In this document: piece by piece, positions 25,305 to 35,057 of the stretch
How positions within the stretch are numbered: position 1 is the first letter of the stretch
Layout: the number at the start of each line of letters is the position of its first letter
DNA from: an uncultured Alphaproteobacteria bacterium
GTDB taxonomy: Bacteria; Pseudomonadota; Alphaproteobacteria; RF32; CAG-239
DNA length: 64,000 bases
Assembly (NCBI GenBank): GCA_944393225.1
Contig: CALXZK010000001.1
Span: 1 to 64,000, forward strand
Direction: 5' to 3'
The notes under the pieces: model-generated
The model's database searches: none
The model's input: the letters and a program-made list of their open reading frames with translations, nothing else
What the model was told of the DNA's origin: nothing
Made by a program: the position numbers and the translations under genes

Positions 25305-27758
25305 ATGAAGTTAGTTATCGTTGAGTCTCCGGCAAAAGCCAAAACCATTAATAAATATTTGGGTGATGATTATAAGGTTTTAGCCAGCTTCGGTCATATT
25401 CGCGACTTGCCCAGCAAAGACGGTTCAGTGCAACCGGATAATGACTTTGCCATGACATGGGAGCTCAGCGCCGGCGGTCAAAAACGCCTTAAAGATATTA
25501 TCGCTGCCTTAAAAGATGCCGACACAATCATCCTCGCATCCGACCCGGATAGAGAGGGAGAAGCAATTGCATGGCACATTTTGGAAGAACTTACCGCTCG
25601 CAAGAAAATTGCTGGTAAAAAGATTGAGCGCGTGGTCTTCCACGAAATTACCAAAAAAGCCGTCACTGAAGCAATTAAGAATCCGCGCCAAATTGATGAA
25701 AATTTGGTTTCTGCCTATATGGCGCGTCGTGCCCTCGATTATTTGGTGGGCTTTACACTTTCTCCGGTTTTGTGGCGCAAGCTCCCCGGTTCTAAATCTG
25801 CCGGTCGTGTACAATCCGTGGCTTTGCGTCTTATTTGCGACCGCGAAACCGAAATTGAAAAATTTAAATCCGAAGAATATTGGACCATTGATGCCGAACT
25901 TTTAACCTCTTCCAAAGCGGTTATTAAATCTCGCTTGGTTAATTTAGATGGTAAAAAGCTCGAGAAATTTGACCTCAACACCGAAGCCAAAGCTCTTGAA
26001 GCCAAAGCTAAAATTGAGGCGCAAAACTTTGCCATTTCTAATGTGGAACGCAAAAAAGCCAATCGTTATCCGGCTCCGCCTTTCACCACATCTACCTTGC
26101 AACAAGAGGCTGCGCGTAAGCTCCGTTTCAGTGCTAAAAAGACTATGCAAGTGGCACAAAAACTTTATGAAGACGGTATTATCACCTATATGCGTACCGA
26201 TGCCGTCAACCTCTCGGAAGAAGCTATTGCCGCTTGTCGTGAAGCCATTGTCAAATATTTTGGTGAAGCATATCTTCCCAAACAGCCGAAAGAATACAAA
26301 ACCAAATCTAAAAACGCACAAGAAGCGCACGAAGCTATTCGTCCGGCTCATGTTTCCGATACGCCGAAAAAGCTTGAAGGCAAGCTTGATGCCGATGGTT
26401 ATAAACTCTATGAACTTATTTGGAAGCGCACCGTTGCTTGCCAAATGAATCCGGCTATTCTTGACCGCGTGGTTATTGATGCTACCTCTGCCGATGGTTT
26501 GATTTTGTTGCGTGCCAACGGACAAGTTATTGACTTTGACGGTTTCTTGAAACTTTATCAAGAAAGTAAAGATGACTCTGATGAAGATGATGAAAACCGC
26601 ATTTTGCCAAATGTCACTGAAGGTGAAAAAGTTGATAAAGGTGAGATCACCCCTGAACAACACTTCACCACACCGCCGCCGCGCTTTACCGAAGCAAGCC
26701 TTGTAAAAAAATTGGAAGAACTCGGTATCGGTCGTCCGTCAACTTACGCCAGCATCATCTCAGTTTTGCAAGAGCGTAAATACGTTCGCGTGGAAAAACT
26801 TCGTTTTATTCCGGAAGACCGCGGTCGAATCGTAACCGTATTCTTAGAGAACTATTTCAAAAAATATGTTGAATACGATTTCACGGCACAACTCGAAGAA
26901 TTTTTGGATGATGTTTCTGCCGGTGAAATGAACTGGAAAAAATTACTTGCCGGTTTCTGGACCAAGTTTATTAAAAATATTTCTGCCGTTCAACCGTTGC
27001 AAATCAGTGAAGTTATCCAAACCATTGACGATGTGTTGTCTTACCACCTCTTCCCGCCACGTGAGGACGGTTCTGACCCTCGCGTATGTCCGGAATGCGG
27101 CAAAGGCAAACTCAGCATTAAACTCGGAAAGTTCGGCGCCTTTATCGGTTGCTCTAACTATCCGGAATGCAAATATACCAAACCTTTGACCGATGCGATG
27201 GAAGAGGCTGCTAACGACACACCAAAACCAGCCAGCCCCGAAGATAAAACTTTGGGTGAAGTAAACGGCTTGAACGTCTATCTTAAAAAAGGACCTTATG
27301 GTTTTTATTTGCAGCTTGGTGAAGATGCCACAGCTTTAACCGAAAAGCCCAAACGCGTAGCTTTGCCCAAAAACTTAAGCCCAGAGGAAATTACTTTTGA
27401 GCAAGCCTCTACCCTCCTCACCTTACCGAAACAACTCGGTAACGGCATTGAGGTTAATATCGGCAAATTCGGTCCTTATATCAAGCAAGGCAACAAATCT
27501 AAATCCTTAACCGGTGCCGATAATATTTTCAACATCACATTGGAGAGAGCTGAGCAGATTTTGCAAAATGTGGCTGAACGTCCGGCCGGAAAATCTTTGG
27601 GTGTTCACCCCAAAGATAAAAAAGATATTACACTCAACTCCGGTCGTTATGGTCCTTACATCAAATGGGGTAAAAACAACTATGCCATTCCTAAAGAATA
27701 TAAGGACAAAGAACTCACTCTTGACGATGCTTTGAAGATTATTGAAGCTAAGAAATAA
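25305..27758 (+). CDS. topA: DNA topoisomerase I
   Basis: An 817-aa type IA topoisomerase that relaxes negative supercoils. The Toprim domain begins KLVIVESPAKAKTINKYLG and has DPDREGE; the active-site tyrosine is Y295 in ITYMRTD. After the gate domains comes one four-cysteine zinc ribbon (CPECGKG to CSNYPEC, near residues 594-625), then basic C-terminal repeats of the alphaproteobacterial type (KKGPYGFYLQLG, IGKFGPYIKQG, LNSGRYGPYIKWG). It starts 12 nt after dprA. Confidence 0.98.
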   Translation: MKLVIVESPAKAKTINKYLGDDYKVLASFGHIRDLPSKDGSVQPDNDFAMTWELSAGGQKRLKDIIAALKDADTIILASDPDREGEAIAWHILEELTARKKIAGKKIERVVFHEITKKAVTEAIKNPRQIDENLVSAYMARRALDYLVGFTLSPVLWRKLPGSKSAGRVQSVALRLICDRETEIEKFKSEEYWTIDAELLTSSKAVIKSRLVNLDGKKLEKFDLNTEAKALEAKAKIEAQNFAISNVERKKANRYPAPPFTTSTLQQEAARKLRFSAKKTMQVAQKLYEDGIITYMRTDAVNLSEEAIAACREAIVKYFGEAYLPKQPKEYKTKSKNAQEAHEAIRPAHVSDTPKKLEGKLDADGYKLYELIWKRTVACQMNPAILDRVVIDATSADGLILLRANGQVIDFDGFLKLYQESKDDSDEDDENRILPNVTEGEKVDKGEITPEQHFTTPPPRFTEASLVKKLEELGIGRPSTYASIISVLQERKYVRVEKLRFIPEDRGRIVTVFLENYFKKYVEYDFTAQLEEFLDDVSAGEMNWKKLLAGFWTKFIKNISAVQPLQISEVIQTIDDVLSYHLFPPREDGSDPRVCPECGKGKLSIKLGKFGAFIGCSNYPECKYTKPLTDAMEEAANDTPKPASPEDKTLGEVNGLNVYLKKGPYGFYLQLGEDATALTEKPKRVALPKNLSPEEITFEQASTLLTLPKQLGNGIEVNIGKFGPYIKQGNKSKSLTGADNIFNITLERAEQILQNVAERPAGKSLGVHPKDKKDITLNSGRYGPYIKWGKNNYAIPKEYKDKELTLDDALKIIEAKK

Positions 27759-27761
27759 ACA

Positions 27762-27800
27762 AAAATAAAAGCCTTGAAAAAAAATCAAGGCTTTTATTTT
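27762..27800. terminator. bidirectional terminator topA / lytic transglycosylase
   Basis: A perfect 16-bp stem (27762-27777 with 27785-27800) with a 7-nt loop of A. It follows the topA stop closely and overlaps the last codons of the convergent minus-strand gene, serving both. Confidence 0.9.
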
Positions 27801-29533
27801 TTATCAAGCATTGGCCATTGTCCGTTTATCAGAGCATCTATGCCGGTCAGCTTTTGTTCAAAACGCGTTTGATAAATCCAATAATTAGCCATAACTCGTT
27901 CTATATACAATCTGGTTTCGCGTGCCGGAATCACTTCAATAAACAATAACGGGTCATTGTTATAATTGGCTTTTTTCTCCCATTTCAGCAAATTTCCAGG
28001 ACCGGCGTTATAAGCTGTCATCATATAAAACAGATTGCCATTGATATAATCTTTCTCAAGCAGATAGTGCACATATCTTTGACCGACTGCCATATTATAT
28101 TCGGCTTCCAGCAACGGCGTATTATTTTTTCGTAAGCTACGATTTTTCATCACATGTGCTGCCGTGCTTGGCAAAAGTTGCATTAAACCATATGCCCCTG
28201 CCGGACTTTTAGCTTGCGGACGAAAAGATGACTCTTGTCTGGTTAAAGCTAAAATCAAAGCTTTATCAACCTTCCAACCATCTTTAGGTTGCCAGCTTGG
28301 AATCGGATAGGCAAGCGCATCATAAGTGATGTTATTATCATCATCATTTAACTGATTGGATAGCATGATTGCCAAAGCGTGCATTTGATATTGATTGGCG
28401 ATAAACAAAGCCACTTCTTTTTGCTTATCATTCATATTTTTATAATCATGACGGAGCTCGTCTTCAGCCAAATTTTGCTGTCCGGCATGAAGAAGTAAAA
28501 TGGCTCTTCTTAAAGATGCCGATGCTAAAATCTGATTGATATAATCATCTTGGCTAAAGTCATTCAAATAAGAAAAGAGCGCCCATTGATACTCAATCGG
28601 CAAATTGAGTTTGCGCGCGGCTAAAATACCATAAAAGGTTCTTTTATATTTAGCGGCTTTGGCTAAGTTTGCATAAGCTTTTTGTTCTTGCTTCAAACGC
28701 ACACGTGCTCTGTATGCCCAAAAAGCGCCTGCCGATTTTACCCACTCATCGTTGCTTTTGGAATTTGCCGTTTTTTCAAAATAGGTGGCGGCTGTTTTAT
28801 ATTGGTTCATACGCCAAGCTGCCAAGCCGGCAATCCATGAAGCCGAAATATCCTGACTTCTTAAAGCGGCTTTGCTTGCCCATTCAAAAGCCTGTTTGTT
28901 GTAATTGTCGGTTAAATATTTCATCGCCAAAGTAGCAGCCATAGAATCTAAATCACGGTTTTTGACCAACCGACGAAAACGCTTATTTTCCAAAGCGGTG
29001 CGTGCGACTTTGGTTTTTCCTTTATTTAGAGCTCGACGAAAAGTGTTGTAATTTTTTAAGACAAAGTTTCTATCTGCCGTTTTCATTTTTGCCAAATTGG
29101 TATTCGGCATGGCACGATGACGACTAACTTGTGTTGTCGCAACGGTAGATTTTTTTTGGGGATTTTTTCTTAGAGCCAATCTTTTAATGCGATTGGTTTG
29201 CGGATGATCACCATATTTTTTGAGCCAAGCATCCAGCTCTTCATATGTGGTTTTATAATTTTTTGAAAGATATTTCTCGGCTAAGACATGCCCCATTAAA
29301 ATATCATTATCAAGCTCTTCCACCTCTTCATCGGCTTCTTCAAATTTCTCTTTTTGCAAGGCTCGAAAAATGTGTTTATAGTGCTTGATATCATCATTGC
29401 TTACAGACAAATAGCCGTAAATTTTATCTGAGGCATAGCCTGTGATAATGCCATCTGAAGAATGAGCCTGATTGATACAAAAACAACACAGGCTCATAAT
29501 GATTATTATATAATTTCGAAAACTTGTTTTCAT
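27794..29533 (-). CDS. soluble lytic murein transglycosylase
   Basis: A 579-aa periplasmic enzyme of the Slt family that cleaves peptidoglycan glycan strands to 1,6-anhydromuropeptides. A signal peptide (residues 1-24, hydrophobic IIIIMSLCCFCIN) is followed by a long superhelical region of alpha-repeats and the C-terminal SLT domain; the catalytic glutamate is E434 in RQESSF, with GAYGLMQLLPSTA and MTAYNAGPGN after it. ATG at 29533 is chosen because it gives the signal peptide and sits 2 nt after the upstream stop. It ends an operon of two secreted four-cysteine proteins. Confidence 0.93.
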   Translation of the reverse strand: MKTSFRNYIIIIMSLCCFCINQAHSSDGIITGYASDKIYGYLSVSNDDIKHYKHIFRALQKEKFEEADEEVEELDNDILMGHVLAEKYLSKNYKTTYEELDAWLKKYGDHPQTNRIKRLALRKNPQKKSTVATTQVSRHRAMPNTNLAKMKTADRNFVLKNYNTFRRALNKGKTKVARTALENKRFRRLVKNRDLDSMAATLAMKYLTDNYNKQAFEWASKAALRSQDISASWIAGLAAWRMNQYKTAATYFEKTANSKSNDEWVKSAGAFWAYRARVRLKQEQKAYANLAKAAKYKRTFYGILAARKLNLPIEYQWALFSYLNDFSQDDYINQILASASLRRAILLLHAGQQNLAEDELRHDYKNMNDKQKEVALFIANQYQMHALAIMLSNQLNDDDNNITYDALAYPIPSWQPKDGWKVDKALILALTRQESSFRPQAKSPAGAYGLMQLLPSTAAHVMKNRSLRKNNTPLLEAEYNMAVGQRYVHYLLEKDYINGNLFYMMTAYNAGPGNLLKWEKKANYNNDPLLFIEVIPARETRLYIERVMANYWIYQTRFEQKLTGIDALINGQWPMLDKK

Positions 29534-29535
29534 TT

Positions 29536-30228
29536 TTAGCGTTTTGTCAGCCAACGAATTCTGTTTGCGCAAGCCTCTTGGCTCATTCCTTTAACGCGGC
29601 AACGATTGACCACGATATTGGGGATTTTATCCATTTGGTAACACCCATCACCAAACAAAGCATAATCAAAATAATTTTCGGTATTGGGGTTAACATTATT
29701 AAAGCTCAACGGTGTATTAATTCCGGGCCAAACCAATTTTATGCTCACGTTGGACACTCGATTGTTAAGACCGTTTAAGATATGGAAACGAACTCTGCAT
29801 CCCAGCCCTGTTGCTGCCGTACGCATAATTTGAAAATTGCTATAATAGAAAAAGATATTTCCGTCTTCAGCGCCATCTTCAGAATCGGTGGAGATAAAAG
29901 CAGCGGTACCACGTGGAGAACCATCTCCGGTTTTTCCCAAATCTATGGGATTGAGGACCAAATTTCCATCTTCAATCCGAGGATTGAGTTTCTCTTTTAA
30001 ACGCTTTAGGACTTCTTTTTCCTCTTCTTCAGTCATATCCAAACCTTGCAAATCGGCATCTGCTTCTTGGTCTGTATCGGCATCTTGATTCTTTGCGTTT
30101 TGCTTCTGAGAAGCGGAAGCATTATTTGTCGGAGCTGAACCTTCTCTGGTAAAAATTTGAGCATAGAGAGGAGAAGCGCTCAAGAATAAGACCAGACTTA
30201 AAATTGAAACTTTGAAAAACTTATTCAT
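29536..30228 (-). CDS. secreted four-cysteine protein, paralogue B
   Basis: A 230-aa exported protein that I do not recognise. A signal peptide (1-23, ending LYA) leads to an acidic, glutamine/aspartate-rich linker (30-80) and a C-terminal domain with C144, C196, C210 and C220. That domain aligns by eye with the neighbouring 30253-30945 product: C-x-(V/F) strand, LN..NNRVSNVSIKLVW, then D-x-C and C-R with the same 14-residue spacing. Start at 30228 is fixed by GAGGAG 6 nt upstream. It lies 2 nt before the lytic transglycosylase, so a periplasmic envelope role is likely. Confidence 0.8.
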   Translation of the reverse strand: MNKFFKVSILSLVLFLSASPLYAQIFTREGSAPTNNASASQKQNAKNQDADTDQEADADLQGLDMTEEEEKEVLKRLKEKLNPRIEDGNLVLNPIDLGKTGDGSPRGTAAFISTDSEDGAEDGNIFFYYSNFQIMRTAATGLGCRVRFHILNGLNNRVSNVSIKLVWPGINTPLSFNNVNPNTENYFDYALFGDGCYQMDKIPNIVVNRCRVKGMSQEACANRIRWLTKR

Positions 30229-30252
30229 CGTCATCTCCTCATTATTCAAATT

Positions 30253-30945
30253 TTATTGCATGGAATTTAGAGTATCTGAAATACGTCTTACCGAATTTAA
30301 GGCATTTTCATAAATATTTTCGAGTTCTTCTTTTTCTTTTTGAGCTTGTGTTTCTTGCTCTTCTTTTTCTTGATCATAAGAAATGTCTTTAAAATCTGTA
30401 TAATAATCGCCTTGATCCGGTGAAATATAGTTAAACAGACTGTTGCATGTTCCCATTGTTTCTTCAGACTGACCACTACCATAGCGGCAGCTACGAATGC
30501 TTAAAACAGGTTTTTGCAAAAGCAAGAAACATCTGTCTGTTTTGATATTGGCTTTAATGCTGATTTGTTTTGATGCTGCCAATGGCGGAATCGATACATC
30601 TACAGAAATTTTCTTTGGTGTGAACTCTTCTGTTTTAGATTGACCGTTATAACCGGCAACATTACCTGCCTCATCAACAACTTTTTCTTGTTTTTCGGCT
30701 TTAATTTGGTTATCGACGACTTCATCCAGCCATGAGAAATTCAAAGACAAGTTTGAAACCATCTGCGGAGCTCGGTTATAAAGCGTGATACCAAAATCGC
30801 AAGAAACAATTTTATTGTCTTCTTTAACCGGTGTTACATCATGGATTTTGTAAATCACCTCAGGGTTAGCTTCTTGTGCCTTGCTTGCTGAACTTACGGC
30901 TAAGACGCCTAATAAACTCAAAACAAAAGTCTTTTGAAAACTCAT
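30253..30945 (-). CDS. secreted four-cysteine protein, paralogue A
   Basis: A 230-aa exported protein, the same length as its downstream neighbour. A signal peptide (1-23, ending SKA) precedes a beta-rich domain with C49, C139, C153 and C167, and a C-terminal glutamate-rich coiled coil (about 185-225). The segment CDFGITLYN..SNLSLNFSW and the later DRC..C-R match the neighbour, suggesting two disulfides in an old duplicated domain. GGAAG precedes the ATG. It is first in an operon with its paralogue and the lytic transglycosylase. Function unknown. Confidence 0.8.
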   Translation of the reverse strand: MSFQKTFVLSLLGVLAVSSASKAQEANPEVIYKIHDVTPVKEDNKIVSCDFGITLYNRAPQMVSNLSLNFSWLDEVVDNQIKAEKQEKVVDEAGNVAGYNGQSKTEEFTPKKISVDVSIPPLAASKQISIKANIKTDRCFLLLQKPVLSIRSCRYGSGQSEETMGTCNSLFNYISPDQGDYYTDFKDISYDQEKEEQETQAQKEKEELENIYENALNSVRRISDTLNSMQ

Positions 30946-31051
30946 TATAATCTTCCTTATAATAAACAATTATTTTTTTGTATATTAGCAACACTAATTT
31001 TAATTTGCCAATAAATTATGAAATATAATAACAGACAAAATTTAATTTTTA

Positions 31052-31855
31052 CTATTTATTTTCATCTTCAGACATTTTTTGCTTCAAGCGCAAAAAGTCT
31101 ACCCAGGATTTGGCTTTTTGCCCCGGATTGCGTAATAAATATGCCGGATGGAAACTTGCCAACGCCGGAATTTTGCGTCCGTCTTCATCTGTATATTCGA
31201 GCCAATGTCCGCGCAAACGAGAAATGGAATCCTGAACATCCAAAATTGCGTTGGCGGCACTTGCTCCCATTATGAACAAATAATCAGGTTTGATTAAAGC
31301 GATTTGCCTTTTTAAAAACGGAAGGCATACGGCAATCTCACCATCGGTCGGGGTTCTGTTCCCAGGTGGACGCCATGGCAAAATATTGGTGATGAAACAA
31401 GAACTTCTTTCCAGACCTGCCGCTGATAGAATTTTATCCAACAATTGACCGGATCTGCCGACAAAAGGCTTACCTATTCTATCTTCATCTGCGCCGGGGG
31501 CTTCTCCGATGAAAACGATCCTTGCATTTTCGGCACCATCGCCAAAAACAGTGTTGGTTGCAGTTAATTTCAGAGCGCAGCCATCGAAACTTTCAACCAA
31601 GGATTTGAGTTCAGACAAGCTCTTGGCATTTTTGCATTGTTCTCTTGCATTTTGGCAAGCATTTTGTGTTGCCTGTGACAGAGCCGTTGTGGCCTGTCTG
31701 GCTTCCGAAACTTCTACTGTTTTACGAACCGGCGTTGCTACGTGAACAACCGGCGTCACTTCAATTTTGGCAAAAGGCTCATCACCCGCTGTTTCTTCAA
31801 CACCGGCTAACATATACCATTCCAAAATTTGTTTCGGGTCCATTTCTTCTGTCAT
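31052..31855 (-). CDS. uracil-DNA glycosylase, family 4 type
   Basis: A 267-aa DNA repair enzyme that excises uracil. Family blocks are ARIVFIGEAPGADEDR (motif GEAPG), GKPFVGRSGQLLDKIL, ITNILPWRPPGNR and the late ASFHPAYLLRNP, all in order. A variable, glutamine-rich linker occupies residues 40-80, and DGCALKLTATNTVFG replaces the usual CxxC start of the iron-sulfur region, as is common in alphaproteobacterial members. ATG 31855 is preferred; the longer form to 31876 needs TTG. Stands alone, divergent from the TPR lipoprotein gene. Confidence 0.92.
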   Translation of the reverse strand: MTEEMDPKQILEWYMLAGVEETAGDEPFAKIEVTPVVHVATPVRKTVEVSEARQATTALSQATQNACQNAREQCKNAKSLSELKSLVESFDGCALKLTATNTVFGDGAENARIVFIGEAPGADEDRIGKPFVGRSGQLLDKILSAAGLERSSCFITNILPWRPPGNRTPTDGEIAVCLPFLKRQIALIKPDYLFIMGASAANAILDVQDSISRLRGHWLEYTDEDGRKIPALASFHPAYLLRNPGQKAKSWVDFLRLKQKMSEDENK

Positions 31856-32013
31856 AATGCGTGTAAAGTAAAACAAAATCTATAAAAAGCCAAGTTCTAT
31901 TTCATAAATTAACACTTATTTAGACTTTCCGTGTGATATTTTTTTAGAATCTTGTTGTATCAGCAATAAAATTGTATAAAATATGCCTAATATTGTTTTT
32001 GTGGAATAAGATA

Positions 32014-33804
32014 ATGTCTAGTTGGAAATATGTTACAATTTTGGCGGCAATGGTTATGGTTTTTAACTCTTGCGTCAATCGTCAAAATTCTGATTTGAAC
32101 GGCACAGCTTTCTCTTTGCCGAAATTGGACGTGGCTCAAAACCATTCATACGGTCCGTATGTGGCCGGTCGCGTGGCTCACTTGCGCAAAGATTTTAACA
32201 CGGCTGCCAATTTTTATATGGAAGCTCTGAAAACTGATCCTGACAACAGAGAATTGTTGACCAATGTTTATCTTATTCTCACTTCTCAAGGACGTATTGC
32301 CGAAGCGGCTAAATATGCTCAACATGCCGTTGAGTTAGGAGATAAAAACAGCTTTGCTAAAATTATTGTCGTTGCCAACCAGATAAAACTTAAACAATAC
32401 GCACAAGCTCAAAAAACTTTGAAGTCAACTGAAGGTGCTATTTACAAAGAGTTTATCTCTCCTCTTCTCTCTGCTTGGGCTTATGTGGGCGAAGGCAACA
32501 AGAAAAAAGCTCTTGAGGCATTGGATGTTATCAAAAAAGAACCCAGCTTGCGTGCTATGTACTTTTTCCATGCCGGCATGATTAATGAATATTTTAATGA
32601 CAATAAGGCTGCCGAAAAAGATTATGAAGTTATTGTCAAAGAAGAAAGCTTGGAAATGTCTTTCCGCGCTTTGCAAATTATATGCAATTTCTATATTTAT
32701 AACGGACATAAAGACAAGGCTTTGGCTTTAATTAATAAATACACCGATGACAAAACTTTGGCCGATATGATGAAGCGTTTGAAAAACAAAATTACTTATT
32801 CTACGCAAAAAAATACATCTAAAGCCATTAGCAGTGCCGACATAGGTGCATCGGAAGCTTTCTTTAACATTGCCGCAACTTTACGCCAAGGTGCCGGCGG
32901 CGTTGATTTGGCACATATGTTCATCAGTTTGGCCCTTTATGAAAATCCAAATTATGACTTGGCCCGTTTGCTCTTGGCTGATGTGCTGGAAAATCGCGAA
33001 ATGTTTGCCGAAGCTAATCAGCAATATGACATGATTGATAAGAACTCCGAAGCTTATTACACAGCTCAGCTCAGAAAAGCAAACAATTTGGTTGCTCTCA
33101 ATGATTATGCTTCTGCCGAACTTTTAATGCGCTCTTTGACTTTAGATTCAAATAACCCGCAATTGTATTTGGATTTGGGTGATGTTTTGCGCATTAACGG
33201 CAATCAAAAAGAAGCTATTAAATATTACTCCGAAGCCATTAAAAATTTGCCCAAAATCAAAAACAATCATTGGGTTTTGTTCTATGCTCGCGGCATTTCT
33301 TATGAACAAAACGAACAATGGGATTTGGCTGAAAAAGATTTCTTAAAAGCTTTAGCATTAAGCCAAAATCATTACATGGTTTTGAACTATCTCGGTTATA
33401 GCTGGCTTAAGCAAGGCAAAAATACCGAACAAGCTTTCGGTTTGATTGTTGATGCCTATAATCAAGCTCCGCAAGATGGAAATATTGTCGATAGTCTTGG
33501 TTGGGCTTTTTATAGAATCGGAAAATATCAGCAAGCCGTTCAATATTTGGAAAAGGCTTCGGAATTAGAAGCAGCCAATGCCGTTATCTCTGACCACCTC
33601 GGCGATGCTTATTGGATGGCTGGGCGTAAAAATGAAGCTCGTTTCCAATGGCAACATGCTTTGACCATGAAAGATACATCAAATGAATTGGACAAAGATG
33701 CCGTTAAAGCCAAGCTCCAAACCGGTGAAGTGTTTAATACGCCGTTGACGTATAATGAAGTGGAAATTCAAGAAAAAATTGATTTAATTTCCACGGAAGA
33801 TTAA
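32014..33804 (+). CDS. TPR-repeat lipoprotein
   Basis: A 596-aa lipoprotein with lipobox VFNSC (acylated C20). Nearly the whole mature chain consists of tetratricopeptide repeats, e.g. VAGRVAHLRKDFNTAANFYMEAL near residue 48, YLDLGDVLRINGNQKEAIKYY and IVDSLGWAFYRIGKYQQAVQYLEKA, so it probably scaffolds a complex at the envelope. ATG 32014 is chosen over 31972 because it gives a compact signal peptide and has GGAA 7 nt upstream. It is convergent with a response-regulator gene and shares its terminator. Confidence 0.88.
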   Translation: MSSWKYVTILAAMVMVFNSCVNRQNSDLNGTAFSLPKLDVAQNHSYGPYVAGRVAHLRKDFNTAANFYMEALKTDPDNRELLTNVYLILTSQGRIAEAAKYAQHAVELGDKNSFAKIIVVANQIKLKQYAQAQKTLKSTEGAIYKEFISPLLSAWAYVGEGNKKKALEALDVIKKEPSLRAMYFFHAGMINEYFNDNKAAEKDYEVIVKEESLEMSFRALQIICNFYIYNGHKDKALALINKYTDDKTLADMMKRLKNKITYSTQKNTSKAISSADIGASEAFFNIAATLRQGAGGVDLAHMFISLALYENPNYDLARLLLADVLENREMFAEANQQYDMIDKNSEAYYTAQLRKANNLVALNDYASAELLMRSLTLDSNNPQLYLDLGDVLRINGNQKEAIKYYSEAIKNLPKIKNNHWVLFYARGISYEQNEQWDLAEKDFLKALALSQNHYMVLNYLGYSWLKQGKNTEQAFGLIVDAYNQAPQDGNIVDSLGWAFYRIGKYQQAVQYLEKASELEAANAVISDHLGDAYWMAGRKNEARFQWQHALTMKDTSNELDKDAVKAKLQTGEVFNTPLTYNEVEIQEKIDLISTED

Positions 33805-33807
33805 ACA

Positions 33808-33838
33808 AAAAAAAGAGCTGAAAATCAGCTCTTTTTTT
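33808..33838. terminator. bidirectional terminator
   Basis: A perfect 14-bp stem (33808-33821 with 33825-33838) with a 3-nt loop lies directly after the TPR gene stop and 15 nt before the end of the convergent response regulator, serving both. Confidence 0.9.
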
Positions 33839-33852
33839 AATGGTTATTCACA

Positions 33853-34476
33853 TTATATCAGCCCCATTTTTTGAGCATTGACCAAAGCTTGTGTTCTATT
33901 TGAGGCATTCAGAGCTTTAAGCATGGCGTTGATATGCAATTTTACGGTTGCTTCGCTAACCCCCATTTCATAAGCAATTTGTTTATTAGACAAGCCCTGA
34001 GAAATATATTGCAAAACCTCTGATTGTCTGGCGGTCAAATTTCCGTTTTTATTTTCTGATGTGGATTTTGCATTGGCAATATTTTCCAACAAAATCGGCG
34101 GAAGATATGTTCCGCCTTCCAAAACCAACTTCAATGCTGCCGTAATAATTTTGGGGTCGGAACGTTTGGTAATGTAACCACTGATGCCTTTTTCCATAAC
34201 TTGACGGATTATCTTGGCATCTTCGGAAGCAGACATAACAACAACATGAGCTTTGGGTGCTTCTTGCATCAAATCATCAAGCCCTTCATTCCAATCTTTA
34301 TCAGGCATTTCCAAATCGACAATTATCAATTCGGGATGAGCTTTATCTTTTAATATTTGTAGTGCCTGAGTATAACCATCGGCTTGAATGATTTGTGCAT
34401 TTTCATCCAACTGTTCCAAGGTTAACTTTAAGCCATCACGAAACAACGCATGATCATCTGCTATTAAAATTTTCAT
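33853..34476 (-). CDS. LuxR-family response regulator (NarL type)
   Basis: A 207-aa two-component regulator. The receiver domain has the acidic pocket ADDHALFRDG near residue 6 and the phospho-acceptor aspartate in IIVDLEMPD near 54, followed by conserved SAS and a lysine region. The C-terminal HTH is LuxR type (LTARQSEVLQYISQGLSNKQIA, then VSEATVKLHINAMLKAL). No sensor kinase lies beside it, so its signal is unknown; it may follow an unlinked kinase. Confidence 0.95.
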   Translation of the reverse strand: MKILIADDHALFRDGLKLTLEQLDENAQIIQADGYTQALQILKDKAHPELIIVDLEMPDKDWNEGLDDLMQEAPKAHVVVMSASEDAKIIRQVMEKGISGYITKRSDPKIITAALKLVLEGGTYLPPILLENIANAKSTSENKNGNLTARQSEVLQYISQGLSNKQIAYEMGVSEATVKLHINAMLKALNASNRTQALVNAQKMGLI

Positions 34477-34520
34477 AATGTGTACCTTTAATCTTTTTTA
34501 TTGATATAGTCTTTTTTTTC

Positions 34521-34985
34521 TTATTTTAAAGGTGGAAGTTCAATGTACTCAATACCGGCTTCTTCAAACATTTGGCGTGAATATTCCAATTTATCGCGCC
34601 AAGTGTTATCCTTAATATCATTTCTTTTTTCCAATGGGTTAGTAACCACCATTTTGATACCGGATTGAATGATAGCTCGAGCACAATCGGTGCAAGGTGT
34701 GTGCGTGGCATATAAAACGCAGCCTTTGAGTGATGTGCCGGTCAAGCAAGCATTGTAAATGGCGTTTCTTTCGGCATGCTCAAAAAAGTCATACTTAGTC
34801 GGGCGTTCCATACGTTCCGGCTTATCATCATCTACACCTCTGACCAAACCGTTGTAGCCTGTGGCTCTGATTTCTCTATCCGGACCAACCACTACGGCGC
34901 CGGTTTTGGTTGATGTATCTTTAGACCATGAAGCAACCAAAAAAGCTACTTCCATAAAACGTCTGTGCCATTTTTCCGAAAACAT
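34521..34985 (-). CDS. deoxycytidylate deaminase family protein
   Basis: A 154-aa zinc deaminase that probably converts dCMP to dUMP for thymidylate synthesis. The zinc motifs are FEHAERNAIYNA (His and catalytic Glu) and THTPCTDCARAI (two Cys). KDTSTKTGAVVVGPD and TGYNGLVRGVDD match the nucleotide-binding loops. It precedes the response regulator on the same strand by 44 nt, a pairing with no obvious functional link. Confidence 0.93.
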   Translation of the reverse strand: MFSEKWHRRFMEVAFLVASWSKDTSTKTGAVVVGPDREIRATGYNGLVRGVDDDKPERMERPTKYDFFEHAERNAIYNACLTGTSLKGCVLYATHTPCTDCARAIIQSGIKMVVTNPLEKRNDIKDNTWRDKLEYSRQMFEEAGIEYIELPPLK

Positions 34986-35057
34986 TTTTTCTCCCCTTTT
35001 GTTTTTTTAGTATCTTAATTAAGATTGTTTTTATATACAAGATTTTTTTATAAAGCA

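Noticed and set aside
25944..26663. 239-codon frame opposite topA
   Set aside because: Topoisomerase I is intact on the plus strand and the antisense frame has no domain or ribosome site.
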